DNA of 64,000 nucleotides, from assembly GCA_009693055.1 (NCBI GenBank), contig SHYA01000001.1, positions 300,547-364,546 of the forward strand, given 5' to 3'. Position 1 is the stretch's first letter. Each line of letters opens with the position of its first letter. The DNA is from Dehalococcoidia bacterium (lineage in GTDB: Bacteria; Chloroflexota; Dehalococcoidia; Lucifugimonadales; SHYT01). Below the pieces are notes generated by a model, which was not told the origin of the DNA, searched no databases, and saw only the letters and a program-made list of their open reading frames with translations. Of the stretch, positions 1 through 8,351 are shown one piece after another. A program made the position numbers and the translations under genes.

Positions 1-299
1 GCCCCCGCCGGGCCGGCGCTCGCGGCGGCCGCGGCTATAACCTTGGAGGAGTGCCCGCGGAAGACCCGCGTGGGGGCGAACTCACCCAGCCGGTGCCCCA
101 CCATGTTCTCCGTGAAGAACACCGGGACGTGCCGGCGGCCGTCATGGACCGCGATGGTGAGGCCAACCATGTCCGGCATCACCATGGACGCGCGCGACCA
201 GGTCTTGATAATGACCTTCTCGCTGGACCGCTGGGCCGCTGTGACCCGCTTGGCCAGCTTGGCCTCTACAAAGGGCCCCTTCTTAACCGACCTGCCCAT
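1..299 (-). CDS. rpsS: 30S ribosomal protein S19, partial at window edge
   Basis: S19 forms a complex with S13 that binds 16S rRNA in the head of the 30S subunit. The protein starts [18 protein letters not shown] and carries the family core KVIIKTWSR, then [18 protein letters not shown], so the identity is clear. The ATG at 299 overlaps the end of rplB by 17 bases, as expected for translational coupling in the S10 operon. About 99 codons are visible, already longer than the usual 90-95, and the reading frame enters an Ala/Gly/Pro-rich tail that is still open at the window edge. The end of the gene is therefore not seen. Confidence 0.95.
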   Translation of the reverse strand, partial: MGRSVKKGPFVEAKLAKRVTAAQRSSEKVIIKTWSRASMVMPDMVGLTIAVHDGRRHVPVFFTENMVGHRLGEFAPTRVFRGHSSKVIAAAAASAGPAG

Positions 300-1131
300 A
301 CCCTATCCTTCGCCGTTTGATGATGAGCACGTTGCTCTTCTTATTGCGGCGGGTCTTGTGGCCGCGCGCCGGCTTGCCCCACGGGGTCTTGGGACCGGGC
401 ATGCCAATGGGGTTGCGCCCCTCGCCGCCTCCGTGCGGGTGCGCCCGGGGGCTCATCGCCTTCCCGCGCACTTGGGGCCTGCGGCCCATCCACCTGCTGC
501 GGCCCGCTTTGCCGATGACGATGTTCTTGTGGTCCACGTTCCCTAGTTGCCCGATGGTGGCGTAGCCCGTGCTGATGATGCGCCGAATCTCGCCGGAGGG
601 CAGGCGAACCTGGGTGTACCGCTCTTCCCTGGCCATGACTTGGGCCGCTCCGCCCGCGCCACGGACCAACTGGCCGCCGCCGCCGGGCTGGAGCTCGATG
701 TTGTGCACCGTGGTGCCCACGGGAATGGAGCCGAGCGGCATGGCGTTGCCGACCTTGATGTCCGCCTCGGGGCCGGCCATGATGACCGCGCCAACCTCCA
801 GCCCCGCCGGGCAGAGGATGTACCGGCGCTCGCCGTCCGGGTAGCTCAGAAGGGCCAGCCTGGGGGAGCGGTTGGGGTCGTACTCAATGGCGAGGACGGT
901 TGCCGGCACGCCTTCCTTGTCTCGCCGTGAGAAGTCAATGACGCGGTACATCCGGTGGTGCCCGCCGCCGCGGTGGCGGACGGTGACCTTCCCCTCACGG
1001 TTGCGGCCTGCGTGCGTGCGCAACGGCTTTAAGAGGCGGCGTTCCGGCGTGGTCTTGGTAATTTCACTAAAGTCGGGCCGGACGACGCCCCGCTGGCTGG
1101 GAGTGACCGGCTTTAGCTTTTTGAGTCCCAC
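283..1131 (-). CDS. rplB: 50S ribosomal protein L2
   Basis: L2 is a core 23S-binding protein needed for subunit association and the peptidyl transferase centre. The 282-residue length is typical (about 275). The start [15 protein letters not shown] and the segments [18 protein letters not shown] and [16 protein letters not shown] are family signatures. The C-terminal part has [19 protein letters not shown], which includes the conserved region around the catalytically important histidine (PHGGGEG). It lies 2 bases after rplW and overlaps rpsS, in S10-operon order. Confidence 0.98.
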   Translation of the reverse strand: MGLKKLKPVTPSQRGVVRPDFSEITKTTPERRLLKPLRTHAGRNREGKVTVRHRGGGHHRMYRVIDFSRRDKEGVPATVLAIEYDPNRSPRLALLSYPDGERRYILCPAGLEVGAVIMAGPEADIKVGNAMPLGSIPVGTTVHNIELQPGGGGQLVRGAGGAAQVMAREERYTQVRLPSGEIRRIISTGYATIGQLGNVDHKNIVIGKAGRSRWMGRRPQVRGKAMSPRAHPHGGGEGRNPIGMPGPKTPWGKPARGHKTRRNKKSNVLIIKRRRIGYGQVG

Positions 1132-1133
1132 GG

Positions 1134-1427
1134 TTAGATACCCTCAAACAGTGCTATCTTGTCGCCCGGCGCCAGGGTTACAATCGCCTTCTTCCACGTG
1201 CGCCCGTACACCTCGCGCTTGCCGAACCGCTTGGTCTTGATCGTGCCGCGCAACGTGTTCACGGCGGTGACCTTGACCCCGAACGTCTTTTCCACCGCTT
1301 CCTTGATTCCGCCTTTTGTGGCGGTGCGCGCTACCTCAAACACGTATTTGCCCTGTCCCTGCAGGCGGGTGCTGTTTTCCGTCACCACAGGGCGGAGCAG
1401 CATAGCAGCGTACGTCCGGGTACTCAT
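1134..1427 (-). CDS. rplW: 50S ribosomal protein L23
   Basis: L23 lines the exit of the ribosomal peptide tunnel and docks trigger factor and SRP. I start it at ATG 1427 ([19 protein letters not shown]), giving 97 residues, the normal family length. An upstream in-frame start at 1469 would add 14 residues that look like read-through of the intergenic gap and would overlap rplD. The segments [31 protein letters not shown] and [11 protein letters not shown] are typical. There is a 16-base gap from rplD and a 2-base gap to rplB. Confidence 0.95.
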   Translation of the reverse strand: MSTRTYAAMLLRPVVTENSTRLQGQGKYVFEVARTATKGGIKEAVEKTFGVKVTAVNTLRGTIKTKRFGKREVYGRTWKKAIVTLAPGDKIALFEGI

Positions 1428-1443
1428 TGGAGTTCCGCCCCCA

Positions 1444-2103
1444 TCAAGAAGCTGCCAGCGCGAACGCACCTCGCCGAGGGCGCTGCGCCCACAGCTCTTC
1501 TATCCGTCTGACCGCATCGGTGGTCAGCAGAAGGTGATCGTAGGTCAACAAGTCTAGCACATTCAACGTGTCTACGGGGAGCGTCCGCACCCGCTCAAGG
1601 TTGCGGGCTGCGTGCACCACGCCGGGGTCGGGCGTTCGCGTGACCACCAGGCAGGAGCGGGGTACTCCCAGGGCCTTGAGGAGCGCTCCCATCTCCTTGG
1701 TCTTTCCGTTGGGCAGGGCGAGCTGCTCCACCAAGGTGTAGCTGTTCCGGCGCACCTTTTCCGAAAGGAGGCTGAGCAGCGCTTGGCGGCGCATCTCCTT
1801 GGGTATGGCCTGGCGGTAGCTCCTGGGCTTGGGCGCGTGCGCGACGCCGCCGTGACGCCACTGTGGCGAACGGGTGCTCCCCTGGCGGGCGCGCCCGGTC
1901 CCTTTCTGGCGCCAGGGCTTGCGCCCGCCGCCGGAGACCTCGCTGCGCGTTTTGGTGCTCTGCGTGCCGACCCGCTGGTTGGCGCGGTACGCCACCATGA
2001 GCTGGTAGAGCAAAGGCTGCCGAAGCGGCGCTCCAAACACCGCATCGCTTGCCTGGAAGGTTCCCGCAGCCTGGCCGTTGAGGCCCTTGATGGTCAGCTC
2101 CAT
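1444..2103 (-). CDS. rplD: 50S ribosomal protein L4
   Basis: L4 is an early-assembly 50S protein whose loop reaches into the exit tunnel. In some bacteria it also represses its own operon. The protein has 219 residues. The tunnel loop region [19 protein letters not shown] and the following [17 protein letters not shown] are highly characteristic. The start [16 protein letters not shown] is preceded by rplC with a 2-base gap. Nothing unusual is seen in it. Confidence 0.97.
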   Translation of the reverse strand: MELTIKGLNGQAAGTFQASDAVFGAPLRQPLLYQLMVAYRANQRVGTQSTKTRSEVSGGGRKPWRQKGTGRARQGSTRSPQWRHGGVAHAPKPRSYRQAIPKEMRRQALLSLLSEKVRRNSYTLVEQLALPNGKTKEMGALLKALGVPRSCLVVTRTPDPGVVHAARNLERVRTLPVDTLNVLDLLTYDHLLLTTDAVRRIEELWAQRPRRGAFALAAS

Positions 2104-2105
2104 GG

Positions 2106-2804
2106 CTACTTTGCGGCCTCCCGAACGATGTCCTTGCGGATGATGAGGATGCCGCGGCTTCCTCCCGGCACCGCTCCTTTGAGGAACAACAGGTTGCGCT
2201 CCGGGTCCACCTTGACCACCTCAAGGTTGCGGACGGTGATCCGCTCGTCCCCCCAGTGGCCGGCCATGCGCATCCCCTTGAAGACGCGGCCCGCGTAGGT
2301 GGTGGAGCCGATGGAGCCGGGAGCGCGGTGGCGGTCCGATTGGCCGTGCGTCTTTGGGCCGCCCTTGAAGCCGTGCCGCTTCACCACGCCGGAAAAGCCA
2401 TGTCCCTTGGACGTGCCGGTGACGTGCACGTGCTCCCCCGGCTTGAAAAGGCTCACGTCAACCCGCTGGCCCACTTGCACGTCGCCCAGCCCGGTGGCGG
2501 GGACCTCGCGCAGGTGGCGGAACAGGTGCCCGGCGCGCCGCAGGTGTCCGACCTCCGGCAGCGTCAGCGGCTTTACGTCCTTCCGCTTCACGGCGCGCTT
2601 GATCGGCATCCCCTCCCGGAGGGTCACTGGGCGCAGCTCTTCAAAGCCGAGCTGTACCGCGGTGTAGCCGTCCCGCTCCTGCAGGCGGATCTGCGACACG
2701 GTGCACGGGCCCGCCTGAATGGCCGTCACGCCGACCAGGCCGCCCTGCTCCGTGAAGAGCTGGGTCATGCCGATCTTCTTGCCGATGAGGCCGCCAATTC
2801 CCAT
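2106..2804 (-). CDS. rplC: 50S ribosomal protein L3
   Basis: L3 starts 50S assembly and has an extension reaching the peptidyl transferase centre. The 232-residue protein begins MGIGGLIGKKIGMTQLFTE and contains GTSKGHGFSGVVKRHGFKGG and HGQSDRHRAPGSIGSTTYAG, the classic L3 signature. The gln in HGQSDRHR is the residue methylated in some bacteria. It follows rpsJ with a 4-base gap. Confidence 0.98.
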   Translation of the reverse strand: MGIGGLIGKKIGMTQLFTEQGGLVGVTAIQAGPCTVSQIRLQERDGYTAVQLGFEELRPVTLREGMPIKRAVKRKDVKPLTLPEVGHLRRAGHLFRHLREVPATGLGDVQVGQRVDVSLFKPGEHVHVTGTSKGHGFSGVVKRHGFKGGPKTHGQSDRHRAPGSIGSTTYAGRVFKGMRMAGHWGDERITVRNLEVVKVDPERNLLFLKGAVPGGSRGILIIRKDIVREAAK

Positions 2805-2808
2805 ACGC

Positions 2809-3117
2809 CTACGTCTTTATCGTGATGTCAACGCCCGCGGGGACGTTGAGCCGCGAGAGCGCTTCCAGCGTGCGCGGTGTTGGGTTCAACAGGTCCACCA
2901 ACCGCTTGTGGGTCTGGAGCTCAAAGTGCTCGCGCGAGTCCTTGTCGATGTGCGAGCTGCGAATGACGCAGAAGCGGCGGAGGCGCGTGGGCAGCGGGAC
3001 GGGCCCGGACACCTGCGCGCCCGTGCGCTCCGCCGACTCCACGATCTGCCGGGCCGAAAGGTCAAGCAGCCGGTGGTCAAACGCCTTGAGTACGATGCGT
3101 ATCCGCTCTGTGGCCAT
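2809..3117 (-). CDS. rpsJ: 30S ribosomal protein S10
   Basis: S10 (NusE) is a 30S head protein that also works in antitermination with NusB. The protein has 102 residues. The start [19 protein letters not shown] and the later segments [24 protein letters not shown] and [12 protein letters not shown] are diagnostic. It begins the S10 block directly after fusA, with a 27-base gap. In many bacteria tuf lies between these two genes; here tuf is absent. Confidence 0.98.
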   Translation of the reverse strand: MATERIRIVLKAFDHRLLDLSARQIVESAERTGAQVSGPVPLPTRLRRFCVIRSSHIDKDSREHFELQTHKRLVDLLNPTPRTLEALSRLNVPAGVDITIKT

Positions 3118-3144
3118 GACTCCCCCCGAAATTCGCTTCTTCTG

Positions 3145-5202
3145 TTATACCTTCACGAGCAGCTGTTCGGCAACGCTGGCGGGGACCGGCTCGTAGCTTG
3201 AGAACTCCATGGTGTAGGAGGCGCGTCCCTGCGTGAGGGAGCGGAGCACGGTGGCATAGCCAAACGTCTCCGCGAGCGGGACCAGCGCGTCCACGACCTG
3301 GATGTTGCCCAGTCCTTCCATGTTTTGCACGCGGGCGCGCCGCCCATTCAGGTCGCCGAGCACTTCACCCAGGAACTCGCCCGGCGTCACCGACTGCACC
3401 TTCATGATGGGCTCCAGCAGGATGGGCCTTGAACGCCTCAGGCCCTCGCGCATCGCAATGAGCGCCGCCGCCTTGAACGCTATCTCAGAGGAGTCCACGG
3501 CGTGGTAGCTGCCGTCCACCAGCCGGACCATGACGTCCACGACCGGATAGCCGCCGAGGACGCCGCTGGCCAGGGCCTCCTTCACGCCGGCGTTGACCGG
3601 CGCGACGTACTCCCGTGGCACCGCCCCGCCGGTGATCTTGCTCTCAAACGTGTTCCCGGTGCCGCGCGGCTGGGGCTCCAGCTCCAGCCATACGTGGCCG
3701 TACTGGCCGCGGCCGCCGGACTGGCGGATAAAGCGGCCCTCCACGCGACACGGGGCCGTGATCGCCTCTCGGAAGGAGACGCGCGGCTTGCCGACGTTCG
3801 CCTCCAGGTGGAACTCGCGCCGCATCCGGTCCACCAAGATCTCCAGGTGCAGCTCGCCCATGCCGGCGATGAGCGTCTGGTTGGTCTCCTGGTCAAAGCG
3901 GACCACAAAAGTGGGGTCTTCGTCCGCGAGCTTGCGGAGCGCTTCGTCCAGCTTCTCCTGGTCCGCCTTGGTCTTTGGCTCCACCGAGACGGCGATGACC
4001 GGCTCCGGGAACTTCGGAGGCTCAAGCACCACGGGGGCGTCCTTCAGGCAGATCGTCTCGCCCGTGAACGTCCCCTTTAATCCGACCACCGCGCCGATGT
4101 CGCCGGCGGTCAGCTCGGGGACCTCTTCGCGAGCGCTGGAGTGCATGCGCACGACGCGGCTAGCGCGCTCCACGGTGTCGCGCGACGCGTTGTACACCGC
4201 GCTCCCAGCCTTGATCGTGCCGGAGTAGACGCGCACGAAGACCAGACGCCCAATGTACGGGTCAGTCTGAATCTTAAAGGCGAGCGCGCACAGCGGGCCC
4301 GAAGGGTCGGGGCCCAGCAGCACCGCGCCGCCCGTCTTGGGGTGAACGCCGGTCACCGGCGGGGCATCGAGCGGAGCGGGCAGGTAGTCGACGATGGCGT
4401 CCAGCAACGGCTGGATGCCCACGTGCTGGAGCGCGGTGCCGCAGAAGACGGGCACAATCTGCGCGTTGATGGTGGCCTTGCGCACTCCGGCCCGCAGCTC
4501 CTCTTCAGAGACCTCTTTGCCGTCCAGGTACTTGACCAGGAGCGCGTCGTCCGTCTCGGCCACCTTCTCCACCAGGTACTGGCGGAACTCGGCAGCCTGC
4601 TCCTTCATCTCCTCAGGGATGGGCTGCTCATCGGGCGCCTCGGTTTTGCCCATCTCGTAGACCAGTGCCTTCATTTTGACGAGGTCCACCATGCCGTGGA
4701 ACGCCTGCTCGGCGCCCATGGGGATCTGAAGGGGGACGGGGTTGGCGTCCAGCCTGCGCCGGATCATCTCCACAGCGCCCAGGAAGTTGGCGCCCGCCCG
4801 GTCCATCTTGTTGATGAATGCCAGGCGGGGAACCTTGTACTTGTTCGCCTGCCGCCAGACCGTCTCCGTCTGGGGCTGTACGCCTGAAACGGCGTCAAAA
4901 ATGACCACGGCGCCGTCCAGGATTCGCAGGCTTCGTTCCACTTCGGCGGTGAAGTCCACGTGTCCGGGTGTGTCAATGACGTTGATGTGGTGCCCCCGCC
5001 AGAGGCACGTGGTGGCGGCCGCCGTAATCGTGATGCCCCGCTCGCGCTCCTGGGGCATCCAGTCCATGACGGTGGTGCCTTCGTCCACGTTGCCGATCTT
5101 GTACGTGCGGCCCGAAAAGAACAGCACCCGCTCGGTGACCGTGGTTTTCCCGGCGTCGATGTGGGCGATGAACCCGATGTTACGGACCTCTTGCAGCGAC
5201 AT
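3145..5202 (-). CDS. fusA: Elongation factor G
   Basis: EF-G is the GTPase that drives tRNA-mRNA translocation and, with RRF, ribosome recycling. From ATG 5202 ([20 protein letters not shown]) the product has 685 residues, close to the usual 690. GTP-binding motifs are intact: AHIDAGKT (G1), RGITI (G2), DTPGHVDF with the catalytic His (G3) and NKMD (G4). Domain IV has [15 protein letters not shown] and the C terminus [15 protein letters not shown] start at 5217 would add five residues and lies against an AGGAAGG; the ATG looks more family-like but sits 16 bases from that element, so the start is not fully settled. A second, divergent EF-G-like gene lies at 55248-57265. Confidence 0.96.
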   Translation of the reverse strand: MSLQEVRNIGFIAHIDAGKTTVTERVLFFSGRTYKIGNVDEGTTVMDWMPQERERGITITAAATTCLWRGHHINVIDTPGHVDFTAEVERSLRILDGAVVIFDAVSGVQPQTETVWRQANKYKVPRLAFINKMDRAGANFLGAVEMIRRRLDANPVPLQIPMGAEQAFHGMVDLVKMKALVYEMGKTEAPDEQPIPEEMKEQAAEFRQYLVEKVAETDDALLVKYLDGKEVSEEELRAGVRKATINAQIVPVFCGTALQHVGIQPLLDAIVDYLPAPLDAPPVTGVHPKTGGAVLLGPDPSGPLCALAFKIQTDPYIGRLVFVRVYSGTIKAGSAVYNASRDTVERASRVVRMHSSAREEVPELTAGDIGAVVGLKGTFTGETICLKDAPVVLEPPKFPEPVIAVSVEPKTKADQEKLDEALRKLADEDPTFVVRFDQETNQTLIAGMGELHLEILVDRMRREFHLEANVGKPRVSFREAITAPCRVEGRFIRQSGGRGQYGHVWLELEPQPRGTGNTFESKITGGAVPREYVAPVNAGVKEALASGVLGGYPVVDVMVRLVDGSYHAVDSSEIAFKAAALIAMREGLRRSRPILLEPIMKVQSVTPGEFLGEVLGDLNGRRARVQNMEGLGNIQVVDALVPLAETFGYATVLRSLTQGRASYTMEFSSYEPVPASVAEQLLVKV

Positions 5203-5252
5203 GGCGTTTGGGCACAATCCTTCCTGGAGGAGTCAACGCAGGCCTGGGGCGT

Positions 5253-5720
5253 TTACCAGCGGTAGTGGGCGAAGGCGCGGTTAGCCTCCGCCATGCGGTG
5301 GAGCTCTTCACGCCGCTTCGTGGCTGCCCCTTCTCCTCTGGCTGCATCCAGCAGCTCCTGCCCGAGCCGAATAGACATCGGCTTCCCCTTGCGTGCTCGG
5401 GCCGCCTGGATCAGCCAACGGGAACTGAGCGCGGTGCCCCGCTCTGGGCGAAGGGCCACCGGCACCTGGTAGGTGGCGCCGCCCACGCGGCGGGGCCGGA
5501 CCTCCAGGAGGGGCGTTGTGTTCTTCATCGCCTCTTGCAGCACTTCAAGAGGGTTGCGCTTGGACTGAGCGCTCACGTAGTCCAAGGCCTGGTACATGAT
5601 GCGCTGGGCGACGGTGAGCTTCCCGCGCTGGATGATGCGCCGCACGATGCGGGCTACCTCCACGTTGTTGTAGCGCGGATCGGGATTGACCTTCCGGGGC
5701 TCTGCGCGACGCCTTCTCAT
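5253..5720 (-). CDS. rpsG: 30S ribosomal protein S7
   Basis: S7 nucleates assembly of the 30S head and touches the mRNA exit and E site. The protein has 155 residues, the standard length. It begins [19 protein letters not shown] and contains [32 protein letters not shown] and the C-terminal [10 protein letters not shown], all typical. Its start overlaps the rpsL stop by 4 bases (ATGA), implying translational coupling in the str operon. Confidence 0.98.
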   Translation of the reverse strand: MRRRRAEPRKVNPDPRYNNVEVARIVRRIIQRGKLTVAQRIMYQALDYVSAQSKRNPLEVLQEAMKNTTPLLEVRPRRVGGATYQVPVALRPERGTALSSRWLIQAARARKGKPMSIRLGQELLDAARGEGAATKRREELHRMAEANRAFAHYRW

Positions 5721-6232
5721 TTCTTGGCTTCCGCTTTCTTAGCTCCCGCCTTTGGCGGAGCGGAGGCAGGCGCGCCCGCTGCAGGTGCTCCGCCCGGGGC
5801 CCCTGGGGTCTTGGCCGCGCCGCCGACCTTGGCGCCGTACTTGCTGCGCCCTTTCTTTCGATTGGCAACGCCCGCCGCGTCCAGTGCGCCTCGCACGATG
5901 TGGTACCGGACGCCCGGCAGGTCAGGCACGCGCCCTCCGCGGATGAGCACCACCGAGTGCTCCTGAAGGTTGTGGCCCTCGCCGGGGATGTACGCGGTGA
6001 CCTCCACGTGGTTGGTCAAGCGCACGCGGGCGATCTTGCGCAACGCGGAGTTCGGCTTCTTTGGGGTCATGGTGCGCACGAGGACGCACACGCCACGCTT
6101 CTGAGGCGCGCCGCGGGCACGCCACTGGGTCTTGTTGGCCAGGGAGTTGGTGTGCCAGTGCAGGGCGGGCGCTTTGCTCTTTGTGCGGAGCGAGCGCCGT
6201 CCGAAGCGTACGAGCTGGTTCACTGTGGGCAC
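5717..6232 (-). CDS. rpsL: 30S ribosomal protein S12 with extended basic tail
   Basis: S12 sits at the decoding centre and controls accuracy; it is the streptomycin target. I place the start at GTG 6232 because the product then begins with the canonical (M)[17 protein letters not shown] lies 7 bases upstream, while the in-frame ATG at 6253 would add residues before that motif. Decoding-loop motifs [11 protein letters not shown] and the [11 protein letters not shown] region (site of the PGxG motif) are intact. The product has 171 residues against the usual 123-140. The excess is a C-terminal low-complexity Ala/Pro/Gly/Lys tail ending KKAEAKK. Confidence 0.96.
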   Translation of the reverse strand: MPTVNQLVRFGRRSLRTKSKAPALHWHTNSLANKTQWRARGAPQKRGVCVLVRTMTPKKPNSALRKIARVRLTNHVEVTAYIPGEGHNLQEHSVVLIRGGRVPDLPGVRYHIVRGALDAAGVANRKKGRSKYGAKVGGAAKTPGAPGGAPAAGAPASAPPKAGAKKAEAKK

Positions 6233-6270
6233 GAAAGTACCTCCGTTCCGCATAGCGCGGCCAAAAGAGT

Positions 6271-6299
6271 ATGCTACCGCGTATGCCGCAAGCTGTCAA
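6271..6299 (-). promoter_or_regulatory. Sigma-70-type promoter of the str/S10 operon
   Basis: Read on the minus strand, TTGACA (6299-6294) and TAGCAT (6276-6271) are separated by exactly 17 bases. Predicted transcription starts near 6264, leaving a leader of about 32 bases with a GGAGG in front of rpsL. This is one of the best consensus matches in the window. Confidence 0.8.
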
Positions 6300-6360
6300 C
6301 GGTTTCCGTTCTTTTCTCGTGGGTCACTTTGCCGTTCATACTTCTCTCACTGCCGTTGGC

Positions 6361-6453
6361 CCGACCGGGAATTTATAGGGGGCGGAGCCCTCTCGTCCGG
6401 GGAGCCCGAGGGGACTCGTTCCCTCGGAAAAGCCACGAATGCGGGTGGGTGGC
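6361..6453 (+). repeat. Dispersed palindromic repeat, family C, copy 1
   Basis: The core GGGAGCCCGAGGGGACTCGT followed by TCCCTCGGAAAAGCC is an imperfect palindrome. It is preceded by CCGACCGGGAATT and followed by GCGGGTGGG. The same arrangement recurs at 17510-17578, 39232-39302, 45896-45970 and (shorter) 59013-59063. It fills the divergent gap between rpsL and the amidohydrolase. Confidence 0.7.
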
Positions 6454-6495
6454 CTTCTGAGCAGTCGCAAGATCGTGGCGTGCAATAATGACGCC

Positions 6496-7359
6496 GTGCG
6501 CATTGACGCCCACGCCCACTGCTTCCCCAAGCGCTTTCTCACGCAGCGGAGCAGCCTGCTCGCCCGCGACGCGACCTTCGGGCTGCTGTACCGCGACGCG
6601 AAAGCCCGCATGGCGACCGCCGAGGATCTGGTCGCGGCGCTGGACGCCGCCCAGGTGGACGCGGCCGTGGTCGCTGGTATCGGCTGGACGGACCGGGAGC
6701 TGGCGCGGGAAGCGAACGACGCCGCGCTGGAGGCCGCCTCGCGCTACCCTGGCCGCCTCATCCCGTTCTGCTCCGTGAACCCCGCGTGGGGCGACGCGGC
6801 CCTGCGGGAAATGGAGCGGTGCGCTAAGGCGGGCACGCGTGGCGTCGGCGAGCTACACCCGGACACGCAAGGGTTCCGCCTGGACGACATCCCGCTGCTC
6901 ACTCCTTTCGCCGGGCTGGTGCGGCGGCTTGGCCTGGTAGTTCTGACGCACACCTCGGAGCCGGTGGGCCACCAGTACCCCGGCAAGGGGCGCACGACGC
7001 CGGAGCAGGTAGTGGCGTTCGCGCAGGCGTTCCCACAGGTGCGCCTTGTCTGCGCGCACTGGGGCGGCGGCCTCCCCTTTTACGCGCTGATGCCCGAGCT
7101 CGCCGCGACGCTTCGCAACGTGTACGTGGACTGTGCAGCCTCGCCGTTTCTCTACCGGCCCCAGGTGTTCTCCACGGTCGCCGGCCTGCTGGGCGAAGAC
7201 AGGGTGCTGTTCGGTTCCGACTTCCCGCTGCTGGGCTACGAGCGCGCGTTGGCCGACCTCCAGGCGGGCGGTCTCACCCTCAAAGCACGCCGGAAGGTGA
7301 TGGGCGGGAATGCCGCGCGGCTGCTTGGCCTGTCCCCGAGGGGTCGCCGTGGCGCGTGA
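6496..7359 (+). CDS. Amidohydrolase 2 family metal-dependent hydrolase
   Basis: This is a TIM-barrel metal-dependent hydrolase of the amidohydrolase-2 group (relatives include ACMSD-like decarboxylases and lactone hydrolases). The start GTG 6496 gives VRIDAHAHCFPKRF with the first metal motif HxH near the N terminus. Later motifs are GELHPD, THTSEPVG, CAHWGGGLPF and LFGSDFPLLG, whose Asp is the late barrel metal ligand. The product has 287 residues. A longer form from ATG 6439 would begin inside the palindromic repeat, so I reject it. No clear Shine-Dalgarno is seen; an AATAAT at 6484-6489 suggests a near-leaderless message. Substrate unknown. Confidence 0.82.
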   Translation: MRIDAHAHCFPKRFLTQRSSLLARDATFGLLYRDAKARMATAEDLVAALDAAQVDAAVVAGIGWTDRELAREANDAALEAASRYPGRLIPFCSVNPAWGDAALREMERCAKAGTRGVGELHPDTQGFRLDDIPLLTPFAGLVRRLGLVVLTHTSEPVGHQYPGKGRTTPEQVVAFAQAFPQVRLVCAHWGGGLPFYALMPELAATLRNVYVDCAASPFLYRPQVFSTVAGLLGEDRVLFGSDFPLLGYERALADLQAGGLTLKARRKVMGGNAARLLGLSPRGRRGA

Positions 7360-7938
7360 TGGGGGCGGCGAGCCGGTCCGTGCGTTCATCGCGGTTGAGC
7401 TGTCCGAGGAGGTGCGGCGCGCCCTGGCCGACGTCCAGCGGGCGATGCATCGTCATCGTCAGGCCCCTTCGGGCGTGAAGTGGGTGGCGCCGGAGGCGAT
7501 GCACCTGACGCTCAAGTTTCTGGGCGCTGTCCCTGCCGCCTCCGTAGGGCTGGTTGCGGACGCCATACGCGAGGCCGCCCGCGGCGTTGCCCCCTTCCAG
7601 GTTACGCTGGGTAGCACGGGCTGTTTCCCCAACCCTCAAGCGCCCCGCGTCGTGTGGGTGGCCCTGACCGGCGAGGTGGAGCAGCTCGTCCGGTTGGCGC
7701 AGGCGATTGAGCGCGCCGTGGCGCCGCTGGGGTTCCCGCCGGAGGGACGGCCCTTCTCGTCGCACGTCACGCTGGGCCGCGCCCGCGATGGCCTCTCCGA
7801 TGACGAGCGCCGCCGCCTCGCTCCCCGGCAGTACCGCCCGCGTCCACGCGCGTGGAGGCCGTCAGCCTCATGTGCAGCGTTCTGCGCCCCCAGGGGCCGG
7901 AGTACACAAGAATGGCGAGGGCACCGCTCAAGGGTTGA
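7349..7938 (+). pseudogene. thpR: RNA 2',3'-cyclic phosphodiesterase (ThpR/LigT), frameshifted
   Basis: The 2H phosphoesterase fold is clear: AFIAVELSEEVR at the N terminus, first H-x-T motif in MHLTLKFLG and second in HVTLGRARDG. From GTG 7349 (overlapping the amidohydrolase stop by 11 bases) the frame is good to about RRRLA near 7820. The expected C terminus (VEAVSLMCSVLRPQGPEYTR, ending PLKG then TGA at 7936-7938) lies in another frame. The total of 590 bases fits loss of one base between about 7800 and 7850. It may be a true lesion or a sequencing error, because the downstream half is otherwise undamaged. Without correction the unshifted frame runs on through the trp leader to 8149. Confidence 0.85.
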
Positions 7939-7945
7939 TCTTGCG

Positions 7946-7975
7946 TTGACAAATCAGAGGGGAAAGCGATACCGT
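7946..7975 (+). promoter_or_regulatory. Promoter of the trp operon
   Basis: TTGACA (7946-7951) and TACCGT (7970-7975) are 18 bases apart, just after the thpR stop and just before the T-box leader. The -35 matches consensus and the -10 is weaker. Its placement supports an independent trp transcript starting near 7982. Confidence 0.6.
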
Positions 7976-7989
7976 GAAAGGCAAAGCCC

Positions 7990-8335
7990 AGATCGGGACG
8001 AGTACGCCTTCAGCGGGGCCACAGAGAGCCGGGTAGTGGTGGGAACTCGGCGCCAGCGCAAAGGCCGAATGGACCCGGGAGCTTCAGCCCGAACGGGCCT
8101 TCGCCCGTCTTTCCTGGTCACGGCCAGGCCGGCGGCAAGGCGCAAGTAGGCGCTGACGGAGCGGGCACCGTTATTGCAGCCCTAGGTGGCTACTCCCGAT
8201 GACCATCGGGACTCACCGAACAGAGGCCCACGCCGACCTCGCGGCAGGCGTAGTCCTTCCGTGGAAGGACAAAGGCTGGGCGAACAGGGTGGCATCGCGG
8301 GAAAACCCGCCCCTGATGGGGCGGGTTTTTGTTTG
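7990..8335 (+). promoter_or_regulatory. T-box riboswitch, tRNA-Trp specific, upstream of trpE
   Basis: The leader has all hallmark T-box elements in order. Stem I starts at GGGACGAGTACG (from 7995). Its distal part has CAGAGAGCCGG, then TGGTGGGAACTCGGC. The specifier region reads GAATGGACC with UGG at 8070-8072, the Trp codon. A hairpin at about 8252-8272 (GTCCTTCC / GGAAGGAC) can serve as stem III. The antiterminator T-box AGGGTGGCATCGCG is at 8286-8299; its UGGC can pair with 3'-end GCCA of uncharged tRNA-Trp (discriminator G). A strong intrinsic terminator follows. The family logic is established: uncharged tRNA-Trp stabilises the antiterminator and turns on trpEGDCFB. Confidence 0.93.
8302..8332 (+). 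terminator. Intrinsic terminator of the T-box leader
   Basis: The arms AAACCCGCCCC and GGGGCGGGTTT enclose a TGAT loop, followed by TTTTTGTTTG. The 5' arm overlaps the segment just after the T-box sequence, so terminator and antiterminator are mutually exclusive. Confidence 0.92.
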
Positions 8336-8351
8336 TTTAGTGAGGAGCGTG

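Noticed and set aside
6439..6495. Upstream ATG 6439 for the amidohydrolase
   Set aside because: It begins inside a family C repeat and would add residues unlike the family.
7800..7850. Programmed frameshift in thpR
   Set aside because: No slippery heptamer plus pseudoknot is evident and ThpR is not known to use recoding; a simple indel explains it.
8199..8351. N-terminal extension of TrpE through the T-box leader
   Set aside because: The frame is open but overlaps the antiterminator and terminator; ATG 8352 gives the canonical start with a Shine-Dalgarno.
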